A stretch of 51,202 nucleotides of DNA from an uncultured Nitriliruptoraceae bacterium (GTDB lineage Bacteria; Actinomycetota; Nitriliruptoria; Nitriliruptorales; Nitriliruptoraceae), in NCBI GenBank assembly GCA_913060655.1, contig CAJXTG010000008.1, positions 1 to 51,202 on the forward strand, given 5' to 3'. Every line of letters begins with the position of its first letter. Position 1 is the stretch's first letter. The position numbers and the translations under genes were made by a program. The notes beneath the pieces were generated by a model, which saw only the letters and a program-made list of their open reading frames with translations, did not search any database and was not told the origin of the DNA. This document shows, one piece after another, positions 35,216-43,971 of the stretch.

Positions 35216-36701
35216 CGATGCCCCCCCGGTCGGCCGACGGCTCGAGGTAGGCGTGCAGGCCCTGCCGGCCGCCCTCGCGGCCGAAGCCGGACTCCTTCAC
35301 GCCGCCGAACGGGCTCGCCGGGTCGAAGCGGTTGAACGTGTTCGCCCACACGACGCCGGCCCGGAGCCGGTCGGCCATCCACAGGATGCGCGCGCCCTTC
35401 TCCGTCCAGATGCCGGCGGAGAGCCCGTAGGGGGTGTTGTTCGCCTTCGTGACGGCCTCGTCGGGGGTGCGGAAGGTGAGCACCGACAGGACCGGGCCGA
35501 AGATCTCCTCCTGGGCGATGCGTGACGACTGCGACACGCCGGTGAACACCGTCGGGGGGAACCAGTTCCCGCGCTCCGGCAGCGGGCAGTCCGCCGTCCA
35601 GCGCTGCGCCCCCTCCGCCTCGCCGACGTCGGCGAGCTCGCGGATGCGGGCGAGCTGGGCGGGCGAGTTGATCGCGCCGACGTCGGTGTTCTTGTCGAGC
35701 GGGTCACCCAGCCGGAGCGTGCCGATGCGGCGGGTGAGCCGCTCGACGACGAGGTCGTGGACGGGCTCCTCGACGAGCAGGCGTGACCCAGCACAGCACA
35801 CGTGCCCCTGGTTGAAGAAGATGCCGTCGACGATGCCCTCGATCGTCTCGTCGATGGGCGCGTCGGCGAACACGATGTTCGCCGCCTTCCCACCGAGCTC
35901 GAGGGTCAGGCGACGGTCGGTGCCGGCGAGCGTGCGCTGGATGTCCTTGCCCACCGCCGTCGAGCCGGTGAACGCGATCTTGTCGACGCCCGGGTGACGC
36001 ACCAGCGCCGCACCGGTCGCCCCGGCACCGGTGACGACGTTGAGGACGCCGGGCGGCAGGTCGGCCTGCTCGCACAGCTCCGCGAACCGCAGCGCGGTCA
36101 GCGGCGTCGTCTCGGCCGGCTTGAGCACGACGGTGCTGCCGGACGCGAGCGCCGGCGCGACCTTCCACGCGAGCATCAGCAGCGGGAAGTTCCACGGGAC
36201 GATCGCCCCGACGACCCCGACGGGACGGGGGGCCGGCCCGAGCCCGGCGTGGTCGAGCTTGTCGGCCCAGCCGGCGTGGTGGAACAGGTGGGCGGCGGCG
36301 GTGGGCACGTCGAAGTCGCGCGTCTCACGGATCGGCTTGCCGTTGTCGAGCACCTCGAGCACGGCGAACTCGCGCGCCCGCTCCTGCAGCATGCGGGCGA
36401 GGCGGAACAGCAGCTTCGCCCGTTCCGCCCCGGGGAGCCCCGACCAGGCGGGCAGCGCCGCACGTGCCGCGGCGACCGCACGGTCCACGTCGGTCCCGCC
36501 GGCGAGGGCGACGTCCGCGAGGTGCTCGTCGGTCGCGGGGGAGTGCGTGGGGAACGTGGCGCCGTCGGCCGCGTCCTGCCACGTCCCGCCGATGAACAGG
36601 CGGCCCTGCGCGCCGGCGTCGAGGCGCGCGACGGTGCGGGCCTCCGGTGCCGGGGCGTACTCCCAGCCGGGGCTGCCGAGGTCGAGCGGGAAGCGGGACA
36701 C
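35208..36701 (-). CDS. aldehyde dehydrogenase (NAD(P)-dependent)
   Basis: About 497 residues, full ALDH. RLFIGGTWQDAADGATFPTH, PVGVVGAIVPWNFPLLMLAW, STVVLKPAETTPLTALRFAE, VDKIAFTGSTAVGKDIQRTL, catalytic LELGGKAANIVFADA (Glu) and FFNQGHVCCAGSRLLVEEPV (Cys), EEIFGPVLSVLTFRTPDEA. Located directly after deoC, it probably oxidises the acetaldehyde or a related aldehyde from deoxynucleoside breakdown. Start: GTG 36701 has GGAGG 4 bases upstream; GTG 36734 would overlap deoC by 17 bases with no such site. Confidence 0.94.
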   Translation of the reverse strand: MSRFPLDLGSPGWEYAPAPEARTVARLDAGAQGRLFIGGTWQDAADGATFPTHSPATDEHLADVALAGGTDVDRAVAAARAALPAWSGLPGAERAKLLFRLARMLQERAREFAVLEVLDNGKPIRETRDFDVPTAAAHLFHHAGWADKLDHAGLGPAPRPVGVVGAIVPWNFPLLMLAWKVAPALASGSTVVLKPAETTPLTALRFAELCEQADLPPGVLNVVTGAGATGAALVRHPGVDKIAFTGSTAVGKDIQRTLAGTDRRLTLELGGKAANIVFADAPIDETIEGIVDGIFFNQGHVCCAGSRLLVEEPVHDLVVERLTRRIGTLRLGDPLDKNTDVGAINSPAQLARIRELADVGEAEGAQRWTADCPLPERGNWFPPTVFTGVSQSSRIAQEEIFGPVLSVLTFRTPDEAVTKANNTPYGLSAGIWTEKGARILWMADRLRAGVVWANTFNRFDPASPFGGVKESGFGREGGRQGLHAYLEPSADRGGIDG

Positions 36702-36717
36702 GTGGCCTCCGGACGGC

Positions 36718-37680
36718 TCAGTCGAGGGTGACACGGTCGGCGCTGCCGTACACGCCGGTGCGCAGCTTCTGCCGCTGCAGCAGCAGGTCGGTGAGCAGCC
36801 CCGACGCGCCGATGCGGTAGCGGTCGGGGGTGAGCCAGTCGGCGCCGACGGTCTCGTTGACGAGGACGAGGTGGCGCAGCGCGTCCTTCGTCGTGCGGAT
36901 GCCGCCGGCGACCTTCACCCCGCGCGGCTCGCCCGTCATCAGGTGGAAGTCGCGCACCGCCTGCAGCATCACCAGGGCCACCGGGTGGGTCGCGGCGGGG
37001 GAGACCTTGCCCGTCGACGTCTTGATCGTGTCGGCCCCGGCGATCAGCGCGAGCCACGACGCCCGCCGGACGTTGTCGTACGTCGCGAGCTCGCCGGTCT
37101 CGAGGATGACCTTCAGGTGCGCGTCGCCGCACACCTCCTTCACCGCGCGGATCTCGTCGGCGACGGCTCCGTAGCGGCCCGACAGGAACGCGCCACGGTC
37201 GATGACCATGTCGATCTCGTCGGCACCGGCGGCGACCGCCTCGCGCGTGTCGGTCAGCTTGACCGTGCGGGACGCGCGCCCCGACGGGAACGCGGTGGCC
37301 ACGGCGGCGACCCGCACGGAGCTCCCGGCGACCGCCTCGGCGGCGGTCGCGACGAGGTCGGGGTAGACGCACACCGCGGCGACGGGCGGGACCTCGGCGT
37401 CGGCGGGGTCGGGCCGCAGGGCGCGGGCGCACAACGACCGCACCCGCGCCGGCGTGTCCGCCCCCTCGAGCGTCGTCAGGTCGACCGTGCGGATGGCGAG
37501 GTCGATCAGCGCCCGCTTCGTGTCCTGCTTCAGCGAGCGGGTCGCGAGCTGCGCGGCCCGCCGCTCGTTGCCGACGCGGTCGACGCCGGGCAGCCCGCGC
37601 AGGAAGGCGGTCAGGGCCGCTTCACCGTCGCCGAGGGTGCGCGGGTCGACGTCCAGGTCGGGCAGCACGAGGGCGGCCAC
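36718..37680 (-). CDS. deoC: deoxyribose-phosphate aldolase
   Basis: 320 residues. Splits 2-deoxyribose-5-phosphate into glyceraldehyde-3-phosphate and acetaldehyde by a Schiff base. VAAVATAFPSGRASRTVKLT, AGADEIDMVIDRGAFLSG (Asp), HLKVILETGEL, DTIKTSTGKVSPAATHPVAL (KTSTGK with the Schiff-base Lys context) and GVKVAGGIRTTKDALRHLV are all present. Longer than E. coli DeoC because of an N-terminal helical extension (DRVGNERRAAQLATRSLKQD). ATG with GGGAG 5 bases upstream. First gene of a four-gene minus-strand operon. Confidence 0.95.
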   Translation of the reverse strand: MAALVLPDLDVDPRTLGDGEAALTAFLRGLPGVDRVGNERRAAQLATRSLKQDTKRALIDLAIRTVDLTTLEGADTPARVRSLCARALRPDPADAEVPPVAAVCVYPDLVATAAEAVAGSSVRVAAVATAFPSGRASRTVKLTDTREAVAAGADEIDMVIDRGAFLSGRYGAVADEIRAVKEVCGDAHLKVILETGELATYDNVRRASWLALIAGADTIKTSTGKVSPAATHPVALVMLQAVRDFHLMTGEPRGVKVAGGIRTTKDALRHLVLVNETVGADWLTPDRYRIGASGLLTDLLLQRQKLRTGVYGSADRVTLD

Positions 37681-37705
37681 GGCGACTCCCGGTCCGGTGA
37701 CGTCG

Positions 37706-37739
37706 GGGCCCTCACGGCCCCGCGGGGCCCGGAGGGCCC
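37706..37739 (-). terminator. GC-rich hairpin after the thioesterase gene
   Basis: An outer 8-bp stem (GGGCCCTC/GAGGGCCC) and inner 6-bp stem (GGCCCC/GGGGCC) starting 12 bases past the thioesterase stop, in the 70-base gap before deoC. Likely terminator or attenuator. Confidence 0.55.
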
Positions 37740-37750
37740 TGCGGCGCAGG

Positions 37751-38599
37751 CTACCCGCGGGTCGTCGGGCGCCGGCCGACGAGGGCGAGCTGCCGGCTGA
37801 GTGCGACGAGCCGCCCGTCGGCGTCCCACAGGTCGCCGTCCTCCTCGAAGAACCCGTCGGTCAGCGCACGCGTCGTGAACCGGGTCGCCAGCCAGCCGGG
37901 CGCCGGACGGCCCCGCACCTGGACGGTCAGCTCGATCGTCGGCGCCCAGGCCAGGTCGCCGACGTCGAGGTCGTAGACGACCGGCGGGTAGGCGTCGGCG
38001 ACGCACAGCAGCGCCAGCGTGTCGAACGCGTGACCGTCGGACCACCGGCACCAGCCGCCGTGGACGCCCGCACCGGAGGGTGCGCCGCGCGTCCAGCCCG
38101 ACGTCTCGGCGGGCATGCGGTGGTCGAGCCGGTCGAGGAACTCCGGCAGCGTCCCGCGGGGCGCCGCCCGCAGCGGCTCGTCGAGCGTGTCGACCGCCGG
38201 CCACGGCGGGGGCTCCCGCAGCACCCGTGTGGGCCCCTCGGCCCGCGACAGGTCGCCGAACGTGCCGAGCAGCCGCACGCACTCGCGGCCGTCCTGCACG
38301 ATGCGGGCGGCGACGGTGGCATGACGCCGCCCGTCCCGCACCAGCTCGGTGACGACCTCCACCGGGCCGAGCGCCGGTGGGGCGAGGAAGTGTGCGGTGA
38401 CGGTGACCGGGTCGGGGCGGTCGGCACGCTCGGCCATCGCACGCGCGCCCAGCGCCATCAGGTAGCCACCGTTCGGGGCGGCGTCACCGATGACGCGCCA
38501 GCCCGCACGGCACTCGGCGCCGAAGCGGTCGACGTCCAGCCGCTGCACCGCCGTGTCGTGCGCGAAGCGGCTCACGGCCGTCGCGTCGCGCTCGGTCAC
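37751..38599 (-). CDS. acyl-CoA thioesterase-like (TesB-type double hotdog) protein
   Basis: 282 residues. [20 protein letters not shown] and [20 protein letters not shown] form the first hotdog. [40 protein letters not shown], and [20 protein letters not shown] form the second, as in TesB-like thioesterase families of actinobacteria. Cleaves acyl-CoA by family analogy; substrate unknown. GTG 38599 has GAGGAG 10 bases upstream. Divergent from glyS. Confidence 0.8.
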   Translation of the reverse strand: MTERDATAVSRFAHDTAVQRLDVDRFGAECRAGWRVIGDAAPNGGYLMALGARAMAERADRPDPVTVTAHFLAPPALGPVEVVTELVRDGRRHATVAARIVQDGRECVRLLGTFGDLSRAEGPTRVLREPPPWPAVDTLDEPLRAAPRGTLPEFLDRLDHRMPAETSGWTRGAPSGAGVHGGWCRWSDGHAFDTLALLCVADAYPPVVYDLDVGDLAWAPTIELTVQVRGRPAPGWLATRFTTRALTDGFFEEDGDLWDADGRLVALSRQLALVGRRPTTRG

Positions 38600-38662
38600 G
38601 GCATCCCCGCTCCTCGGTGTCGTCCGCTGCGGTCGCGCCCGGGTCGGGCCGGCGGTGACGGC

Positions 38663-38668
38663 TAGCAT
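38663..38668 (+). promoter_or_regulatory. -10 box TAGCAT for glyS
   Basis: TAGCAT in the divergent gap. It would start transcription near 38675, just before GAGG at 38677-38680. Confidence 0.4.
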
Positions 38669-38741
38669 CCTACGCCGAGGTCGTGCCGTGCCCCGCGCCC
38701 GCCGCCCGCCCCTCCCGCCCCTCCGCACGAGCGAGCCCTCC

Positions 38742-40133
38742 GTGACCGACGCGCCCGACCGCGACCTGCCCGAGCCGACCGTCGAGGCGACGCTGCCGAC
38801 GATCGTCGAGCTGTGCAAGCAGCGCGGCATCATCTTCCCGTCCTCCGAGATCTACGGCGGCTTCCGCTCGACGTGGGACTACGGCCCGCTCGGCGTCGAG
38901 CTGAAGGAGAACGTCAAGCGCCAGTGGTGGCGCTCGATGGTGCAGCTGCGTGACGACGTCGTCGGCCTCGACGCGTCGATCCTGATGCATCCGAAGGTGT
39001 GGGAGGCGTCGGGGCACCTCGCCAACTTCTCCGATCCGCTGGTGGAGTGCACGCGCTGCCACAAGCGGTTCCGCGCCGACCACCTGGAGGAGGCGATCGC
39101 CGCGGGTGAGCTCGCCGCGATGGTCTGCCCCGACTGCGGGGGGACGCTGACCGACCCGCGCAACTTCAACCTGATGTTCAAGACGCACGCCGGTCCGGTC
39201 GATGACGAGGGGGCGGTCGTGTGGCTGCGTCCCGAGACCGCGCAGGGCATGTTCGTCGACTTCCTCACGATCCAGCGCACCAGCCGGCGCAAGGTGCCCT
39301 TCGGCATCGCCCAGATGGGGAAGTCGTTCCGCAACGAGATCACCCCGGGCAACTTCGTGTTCCGCACGCGCGAGTTCGAGCAGATGGAGATGGAGTTCTT
39401 CGTCGCGCCCGGCTCCGACGAGGAGTGGCACCAGTACTGGATCGACGAGCGGCGCCGCTGGTACGAGGACCTCGGGCTGCGCGGGGAGAACATCCGCGTC
39501 CGCGAGCACACCGCCGACGAGCTGTCGCACTACGCGAAGCGCACCGTCGACCTCGAGTTCTACTTCCCCGACCCGTCGATGGGCTGGTCGGAGCTCGAGG
39601 GCATCGCGAACCGCACCGACTTCGACCTCAAGGCGCACGAGGCGGTCAGTGGGCAGGACCTGCGCTACTACGACCAGGCCGCCGACGAGCGCTACCACCC
39701 CTACGTCATCGAGCCCGCCGCCGGCGCGACCCGGGCGACGCTCGCGTTCCTCTACGACGCGTACCGGGTCGAGCAGGCCCCCGACGCCGACGGGAAGCTG
39801 CAGGAGCGGGTCGTGCTCAAGCTCGACCCGCGGCTGGCGCCGTACCAGGTCGCCGTGCTGCCGCTGTCGAAGAAGCCGGAGCTGTCGGAGGTGTCGCGGC
39901 GCGTGTTCGACCTGCTGAAGGTCGACCGGATGGTCGAGTACGACGAGACCCAGTCGATCGGCCGGCGCTACCGGCGTCAGGACGAGATCGGCACCCCCGC
40001 CTGCGTCACCGTCGACTTCGACACCCTCGAGGACGATGCCGTCACCGTGCGCGACCGCGACACGATGGCGCAGGAGCGGGTGTCGATCGACCGGCTGCCC
40101 GGCTACCTCGACGAGCGGCTCCCGCGCCGCTGA
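38742..40133 (+). CDS. glyS: glycyl-tRNA synthetase (homodimeric type)
   Basis: About 463 residues of the alpha2 class-II glycyl-tRNA synthetase. [40 protein letters not shown], a zinc-ribbon insertion (CTRCHKRF...CPDCGG), [14 protein letters not shown], motif 2 [40 protein letters not shown], and the anticodon domain [16 protein letters not shown]. Start is ambiguous: GTG 38742 gives the normal N-terminus. GTG 38688 has GAGG 7 bases upstream and would add an 18-residue Arg/Pro-rich extension. The TGA stop abuts the opposing gene's stop. Confidence 0.94.
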   Translation: MTDAPDRDLPEPTVEATLPTIVELCKQRGIIFPSSEIYGGFRSTWDYGPLGVELKENVKRQWWRSMVQLRDDVVGLDASILMHPKVWEASGHLANFSDPLVECTRCHKRFRADHLEEAIAAGELAAMVCPDCGGTLTDPRNFNLMFKTHAGPVDDEGAVVWLRPETAQGMFVDFLTIQRTSRRKVPFGIAQMGKSFRNEITPGNFVFRTREFEQMEMEFFVAPGSDEEWHQYWIDERRRWYEDLGLRGENIRVREHTADELSHYAKRTVDLEFYFPDPSMGWSELEGIANRTDFDLKAHEAVSGQDLRYYDQAADERYHPYVIEPAAGATRATLAFLYDAYRVEQAPDADGKLQERVVLKLDPRLAPYQVAVLPLSKKPELSEVSRRVFDLLKVDRMVEYDETQSIGRRYRRQDEIGTPACVTVDFDTLEDDAVTVRDRDTMAQERVSIDRLPGYLDERLPRR

Positions 40134-40140
40134 TCAGCGG
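40127..40140. other. palindrome spanning two abutting stop codons
   Basis: CCGCTGATCAGCGG is a perfect 14-bp palindrome. Its centre TGATCA is simultaneously the TGA of glyS and the TGA of the opposing small gene. It may form a short hairpin in both transcripts. Confidence 0.7.
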
Positions 40141-40409
40141 TCCGCCGGCCCCTCCCGGCGCTCCTCCAGCCGGCCGAGCCGCCGCTCCACGTCGCGCAGC
40201 GCCCGGAGCAGCGTGCTCGTCGCCGCCAGCAGCGCGGCGACCCCGAGGGTCGTGGTGAGCACCAGCACCGCGTCGACGACGTCGCCGGCCCGCAGCGCGA
40301 GGGTCGCCGCCCCCGCGCCGACCAGCGCGACGGCGTAGGCGACGATCAGCGCCGCCCGGCCGGCGACCCGGGTGGGGTCGCCCGGTCCGGGGTCCTCGGG
40401 ACGGTCCAT
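40134..40409 (-). CDS. small two-helix membrane protein
   Basis: 91 residues. Two hydrophobic helices (about residues 18-39 and 46-67) are followed by a charged coiled tail LLRALRDVERRLGRLEERRE. No family recognised. Coding is supported by placement: it fills the gap exactly between glyS and manA and has a leaderless-type promoter (TACGCT, 6 bases, ATG). Function is unknown. Confidence 0.6.
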   Translation of the reverse strand: MDRPEDPGPGDPTRVAGRAALIVAYAVALVGAGAATLALRAGDVVDAVLVLTTTLGVAALLAATSTLLRALRDVERRLGRLEERREGPADR

Positions 40410-40415
40410 CCGGCC

Positions 40416-40425
40416 AGCGTAGGCT
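40416..40425. promoter_or_regulatory. overlapping bidirectional leaderless promoter
   Basis: AGCGTAGGCT carries TACGCT on the minus strand (40416-40421) and TAGGCT on the plus strand (40420-40425), sharing the central TA. Each hexamer is followed by exactly 6 bases and an ATG (40409 on minus, 40432 on plus). The whole divergent gap is 22 bases. Confidence 0.6.
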
Positions 40426-40431
40426 CCCCCC

Positions 40432-41676
40432 ATGTCCAGCCCGTCCGCGCCGCCCCCGCCGACCGTGCGGCCGCTGCGCGGCCGGGTCGCCACCGCCGCA
40501 TGGGGCGCCCCGGCGCTCCTCGCCCCGTTCCTCACCCCCACGTCCGACCCGACGTCGGCCCCTACGTCCGACCGGGGCGAGGGGGAGCTCCCGGCGGCGG
40601 AGGTGTGGTTCGGCGCGCACCCGGCACGACCGTCGTCCGTCGCCGTCGGCCGCACGTCCGACCCCGACGGCCGCTGGGTCCCGGCGGATCGGCTCCCGGA
40701 GGCGGAGCGACCGCACGTGCTCGTCAAGCTCCTCGCCGCGGGCGGCCCGCTGTCCATCCAGGTGCATCCGGACGACGCGACCGCCGCCGCCCGGGCGCCC
40801 GAGGACCCGCTGGGGAAGCCGGAGCTGCTGCGTGCGCTCGGGCCGATGCGCATCCTGTGCGGGCTGCGTCCCGCGGCCGCGTCACGGGCGCTGCTGTCGC
40901 GTCTCGCGCCGGACGCGGTACCGCTGCTCGAGGCCCTCGGGCACGGGGACGACGGGCTCGCCGAGGCCGTCGCGCTCGTGCTGCGCGCGGACCGGACGGC
41001 CCGCGCGGCGCTGCTCGCCGCCGTCCTCGACGGCGCCCGCGCGCTGCTCGCCGAGCCGGAGCCGTCGGCGGCCGCCCCGGCGACGGCGACGGACGTCGCG
41101 ACGCGTCGGGCGGCGCGGCTCGCGCTCGACCTGCACGAACGGTTCCCCGACGACCCGGGCGTCGTCGTCGCCCTGCTGCTCGACGACGTCGACCTCGCCC
41201 CGGGGCAGCGGGTGTTCGTCGCCCCGGGCACGCCCCACGCCTACCTGTCCGGACTCGGCCTGGAGGTCATGGCGCCGTCCGACCAGGTCCTGCGCGGCGG
41301 GCTGACCGTCAAGCCCGTCGACGTCGACGGGTTCCTCGACGTCCTCGACGCCCGCGCGCCCGGCCTCCCCACCACCGCGACGCTGCCACGTCGGCTCGAC
41401 GGCACGGGCTGGCGCCGCCACGTCACCCCGACGGACGCGTTCGTCGTCGACGAGGCGGACGTCGACGGCGGACCGCTCGTCGTCGAACGCACCGGCGCCG
41501 CCGCCGGCCTGCTCGTCTGCGTCGCCGGGACGGTGCACGTGCGCGCCGGTGACGGCAGCGTCGCCGACGTGGAGGCCGGCGAGGGCGCGCTGCTCGCCCC
41601 GGGCGACGACCCCGTCGAGCTCGAGGGGCAGGGCGCCGTCGTCCATGCGGTGGGGCGTCAGCCCGGTGCGGGCTGA
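40432..41676 (+). CDS. manA: mannose-6-phosphate isomerase, class I
   Basis: 414 residues. Zinc-dependent interconversion of mannose-6-phosphate and fructose-6-phosphate. Zinc motif QVHPDD at about residue 110 within LLAAGGPLSIQVHPDD; further metal ligands in FVAPGTPHAYLSGLGLEVMA and the catalytic-site SDQVLRGGLTVKPVDVDGF. The N-terminal third includes a Thr-Ser-Asp-Pro repeat insertion (about residues 37-48) caused by a short DNA repeat. Leaderless start by promoter geometry. Its last 19 bases overlap the opposing M61 gene. Confidence 0.93.
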   Translation: MSSPSAPPPPTVRPLRGRVATAAWGAPALLAPFLTPTSDPTSAPTSDRGEGELPAAEVWFGAHPARPSSVAVGRTSDPDGRWVPADRLPEAERPHVLVKLLAAGGPLSIQVHPDDATAAARAPEDPLGKPELLRALGPMRILCGLRPAAASRALLSRLAPDAVPLLEALGHGDDGLAEAVALVLRADRTARAALLAAVLDGARALLAEPEPSAAAPATATDVATRRAARLALDLHERFPDDPGVVVALLLDDVDLAPGQRVFVAPGTPHAYLSGLGLEVMAPSDQVLRGGLTVKPVDVDGFLDVLDARAPGLPTTATLPRRLDGTGWRRHVTPTDAFVVDEADVDGGPLVVERTGAAAGLLVCVAGTVHVRAGDGSVADVEAGEGALLAPGDDPVELEGQGAVVHAVGRQPGAG

Positions 41677-43412
41677 CCCGACCAGCGGGCGAAGCGCTCC
41701 CGTGCGAAGACGCCGGCGTCGCGGGCGATGCGCAGGCGGGTGCGGGGGCGGGGCGGTGCCAGGCGCACCTCGCGCTCCAGCACCCGGGGGCCGCGTCGCA
41801 GCGTCAGGCGCACGGCGGCGTCGGGGCCGTGACGGCGCAGCACCGTCGGCAGCTCCTCCGCCGTCAGCGTCTCCCCGTCGACGGCGAGCAGCTCGTCCCC
41901 GCCGCTGACGCCGGCCGTCCATGCCGCACCGCCACGCAGCACCGTGCGGATGCGCAGCCGCCCGCCGTCGTTCCCGGCGAGCACGTCCAGGCGGGGCGTC
42001 GGTGGCGACTCGTCGGCGACGAGCTCGAGCGCGAGCACCGCGAGGTCGTCCCGCGGGTCGGGCGCGCCGGCGACGGTGGTGAGCCGCTCGGCGAGCGCGG
42101 CGACCTCGTCCCCCCCGGCACGGGCGAACGCGTCCAGCACGTCCTGCTCGGTGTAGCCGCGCGGACGGCCCGCGGCGTCCGGACCGTGCCGGACCCACAG
42201 GTCACGCAGGACCGCGTCGAGCCCGTCGCCGTCGGGCTCGACGCTGCGCAGGCGCACGTCGAGGGTGAACGCCGCGAGGGCGCCCTGGGCGTAGTAGTCC
42301 GCCCCCGCGTTCGGCGTGTTCTCGTCACGTCGGTAGAACTTCGTCCACGCGGTGCGCGACGCGTCGTGCAGCGTCTGCCGCGTCGCCCCCGGGGTCTCGT
42401 CGACCGCGTGGCGCAGCCGGTCGAGCGCGTCCAGCAGGTCGCCGACGCTCCACAGCCCCGCGCGGGAGGGGAGCAGCCGGTCGTAGTACGACGTCCACCC
42501 CTCGGCGATCCACAGCGACGGGGTCAGGACCGGCCGGTCGAGCGGCGGGGCCAGCAGGTCGACGGGGGTGAGCCGGCGCACGTTCCACAGGTGCAGGTGC
42601 TCGTGGGCGAGGAGCGACTGGAGGCGCCGCCGCCGTTCCGGGTCGGTGCTCGCGTGGGGGGCGAACGCGACGACGCAGCCGTCGCGATGCTCCAGTCCAC
42701 CGCCGTCCCCGTCGATCGCGAGGACGGTGTAGCGCGGCGCCGGCAGGGAGCCGCCCAGCAGGTCCGTCGCCGCGTGGGCGAGGCGGCCGAGGTCGTCGGC
42801 GAGGCCGCGGACGTCGACGCCGTCCCCGTGCCCGGCCCAGACGACCCGATGCTCGACGCCGTGGACGTCGACCGCGGAGGTGCGCAGCGTCCCCACGGCG
42901 ATCGCCGCGTCGACCAGCTGGTCGTGGTCGTCGGCGACGTAGGGGCCCTCGCCCGTCCCCGGCAGCAGCACGGCGACGTCCTCGCCGTGGTCGAGCCCGG
43001 TCAGGTGCACGTGATGCGGCCGGTCGCGCGCCGGCTCGAAGCACGGGAAGGTCGCCGCCCCGACGAGCAGCGCATGATGGTCGTCGACGTGGTTGGTGCG
43101 TACCGACGCGTCGAAGGCGTACCACTCGAGCTCGACGACGAGCTCGCCGGCGACCGGCGGCACCCGCCAGGCGGACACCCCGTCGGGGGTGAGCGGCACG
43201 TGGCGGCCGGCACCGTCACGGGCCGCGACGTGCTGCAGGTGGTGCACGTAGTCCCGGACGACGTAGCTCCCGGGCGTCCACGTCGCGACGGTCAGCCGTC
43301 CGCCGTCCGCCGCGACGTCCTCGGGCACGCGCATGGTGACGGTCGCGAGATGCTGGTGCCGGGCGGACAGGTCGACGAGGTACGCCACGGGGCGAGGGTC
43401 GTGCGTCGCCAC
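41658..43412 (-). CDS. M61-family peptidase with PDZ domain
   Basis: About 584 residues. The N-terminal beta domain has VATWTPGSYVVRDYVHHLQH. The catalytic domain has the zinc motif HEHLH at about residues 268-272 (SLLAHEHLHLWNVRRLTPVD), the third ligand Glu in SLWIAEGWTSYYDRLLP, and YYAQGALAAFTLDVRLR. A PDZ domain (AAWTAGVSGGDELLAVDGET) ends the protein, as in glycyl-aminopeptidase-like M61 enzymes. No signal peptide, so cytoplasmic. GTG 43412 is chosen for GGAGG 5 bases upstream; TAGCCT lies further upstream. Confidence 0.9.
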   Translation of the reverse strand: MATHDPRPVAYLVDLSARHQHLATVTMRVPEDVAADGGRLTVATWTPGSYVVRDYVHHLQHVAARDGAGRHVPLTPDGVSAWRVPPVAGELVVELEWYAFDASVRTNHVDDHHALLVGAATFPCFEPARDRPHHVHLTGLDHGEDVAVLLPGTGEGPYVADDHDQLVDAAIAVGTLRTSAVDVHGVEHRVVWAGHGDGVDVRGLADDLGRLAHAATDLLGGSLPAPRYTVLAIDGDGGGLEHRDGCVVAFAPHASTDPERRRRLQSLLAHEHLHLWNVRRLTPVDLLAPPLDRPVLTPSLWIAEGWTSYYDRLLPSRAGLWSVGDLLDALDRLRHAVDETPGATRQTLHDASRTAWTKFYRRDENTPNAGADYYAQGALAAFTLDVRLRSVEPDGDGLDAVLRDLWVRHGPDAAGRPRGYTEQDVLDAFARAGGDEVAALAERLTTVAGAPDPRDDLAVLALELVADESPPTPRLDVLAGNDGGRLRIRTVLRGGAAWTAGVSGGDELLAVDGETLTAEELPTVLRRHGPDAAVRLTLRRGPRVLEREVRLAPPRPRTRLRIARDAGVFARERFARWSGQPAPG

Positions 43413-43438
43413 CCGGCCCTCCACTCGTCGCTCCGTCG

Positions 43439-43444
43439 AGGCTA
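43439..43444 (-). promoter_or_regulatory. -10 box TAGCCT for the M61 peptidase gene
   Basis: Minus-strand TAGCCT with an implied leader of about 20 bases containing GGAGG. It faces away from TACCTT at 43458-43463. Confidence 0.45.
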
Positions 43445-43457
43445 CCGAGGGGGCGGC

Positions 43458-43463
43458 TACCTT
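43458..43463 (+). promoter_or_regulatory. -10 box TACCTT for the DUF3151 gene
   Basis: Plus-strand TACCTT about 50 bases before the DUF3151 ATG; it forms a divergent promoter with 43439-43444. Confidence 0.4.
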
Positions 43464-43513
43464 CCGCCGGCGAGCGCGGTCGCCCGCGCCCCGCGTCCGA
43501 CCCGGAGGAGCCG

Positions 43514-43948
43514 ATGCCCGGCCTGCCACTCGCCGACCGGCACGAGACCGTGCTGCCCGCCGTCGACCCGTCGCTGCACGACGCGCACCAGGCCGCGCTG
43601 ACCCTCGACCCGGGGCCGCGGAAGGTCGCCCTCGGCGAGCTCGTCGCGGGGGATCCGACGTTCATCGGTGGCTGGGCGGCGCTGTCCACGCTCGGTGCCG
43701 AACCGGTCGAGCGGTACGCGTACGCACGCGTCGGCTACCACCGGGGGCTCGACGCGCTGCGGGCGAACGGCTGGGGTGGCAGCGGCCTGGTGCGCTGGTC
43801 GCAGCCGTCGAACCGGCCGTTCCTCACCTGCCTGGTCCGCCTGCGGGAGGCCGCCCGGGAGATCGGGGAGGTCGCCGAGGTCGAACGCATCGACGTGTTC
43901 CTCCGCGACCTCGACCCGGACTGGACCGACGACAACCTGCCCGTCTGA
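43514..43948 (+). CDS. DUF3151 protein
   Basis: 144 residues of the actinobacterial DUF3151 family: WAALSTLGAEPVERYAYARV, GYHRGLDALRANGWGGSGLV, RWSQPSNRPFLTCLVRLREA, and a tail RIDVFLRDLDPDW. Function is unknown. ATG with GGAGGAG 4 bases upstream. Precedes dnaG by 23 bases on the same strand, so probably co-transcribed. Confidence 0.9.
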   Translation: MPGLPLADRHETVLPAVDPSLHDAHQAALTLDPGPRKVALGELVAGDPTFIGGWAALSTLGAEPVERYAYARVGYHRGLDALRANGWGGSGLVRWSQPSNRPFLTCLVRLREAAREIGEVAEVERIDVFLRDLDPDWTDDNLPV

Positions 43949-43971
43949 CCGGACGGGGACCTGGAGGGCGG

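Noticed and set aside
37451-37681. deoC start inside the frame for a shorter E. coli-like protein
   Set aside because: The ATG at 37680 has GGGAG at good spacing, and the N-terminal helical extension is coding-like, so the longer form is retained.
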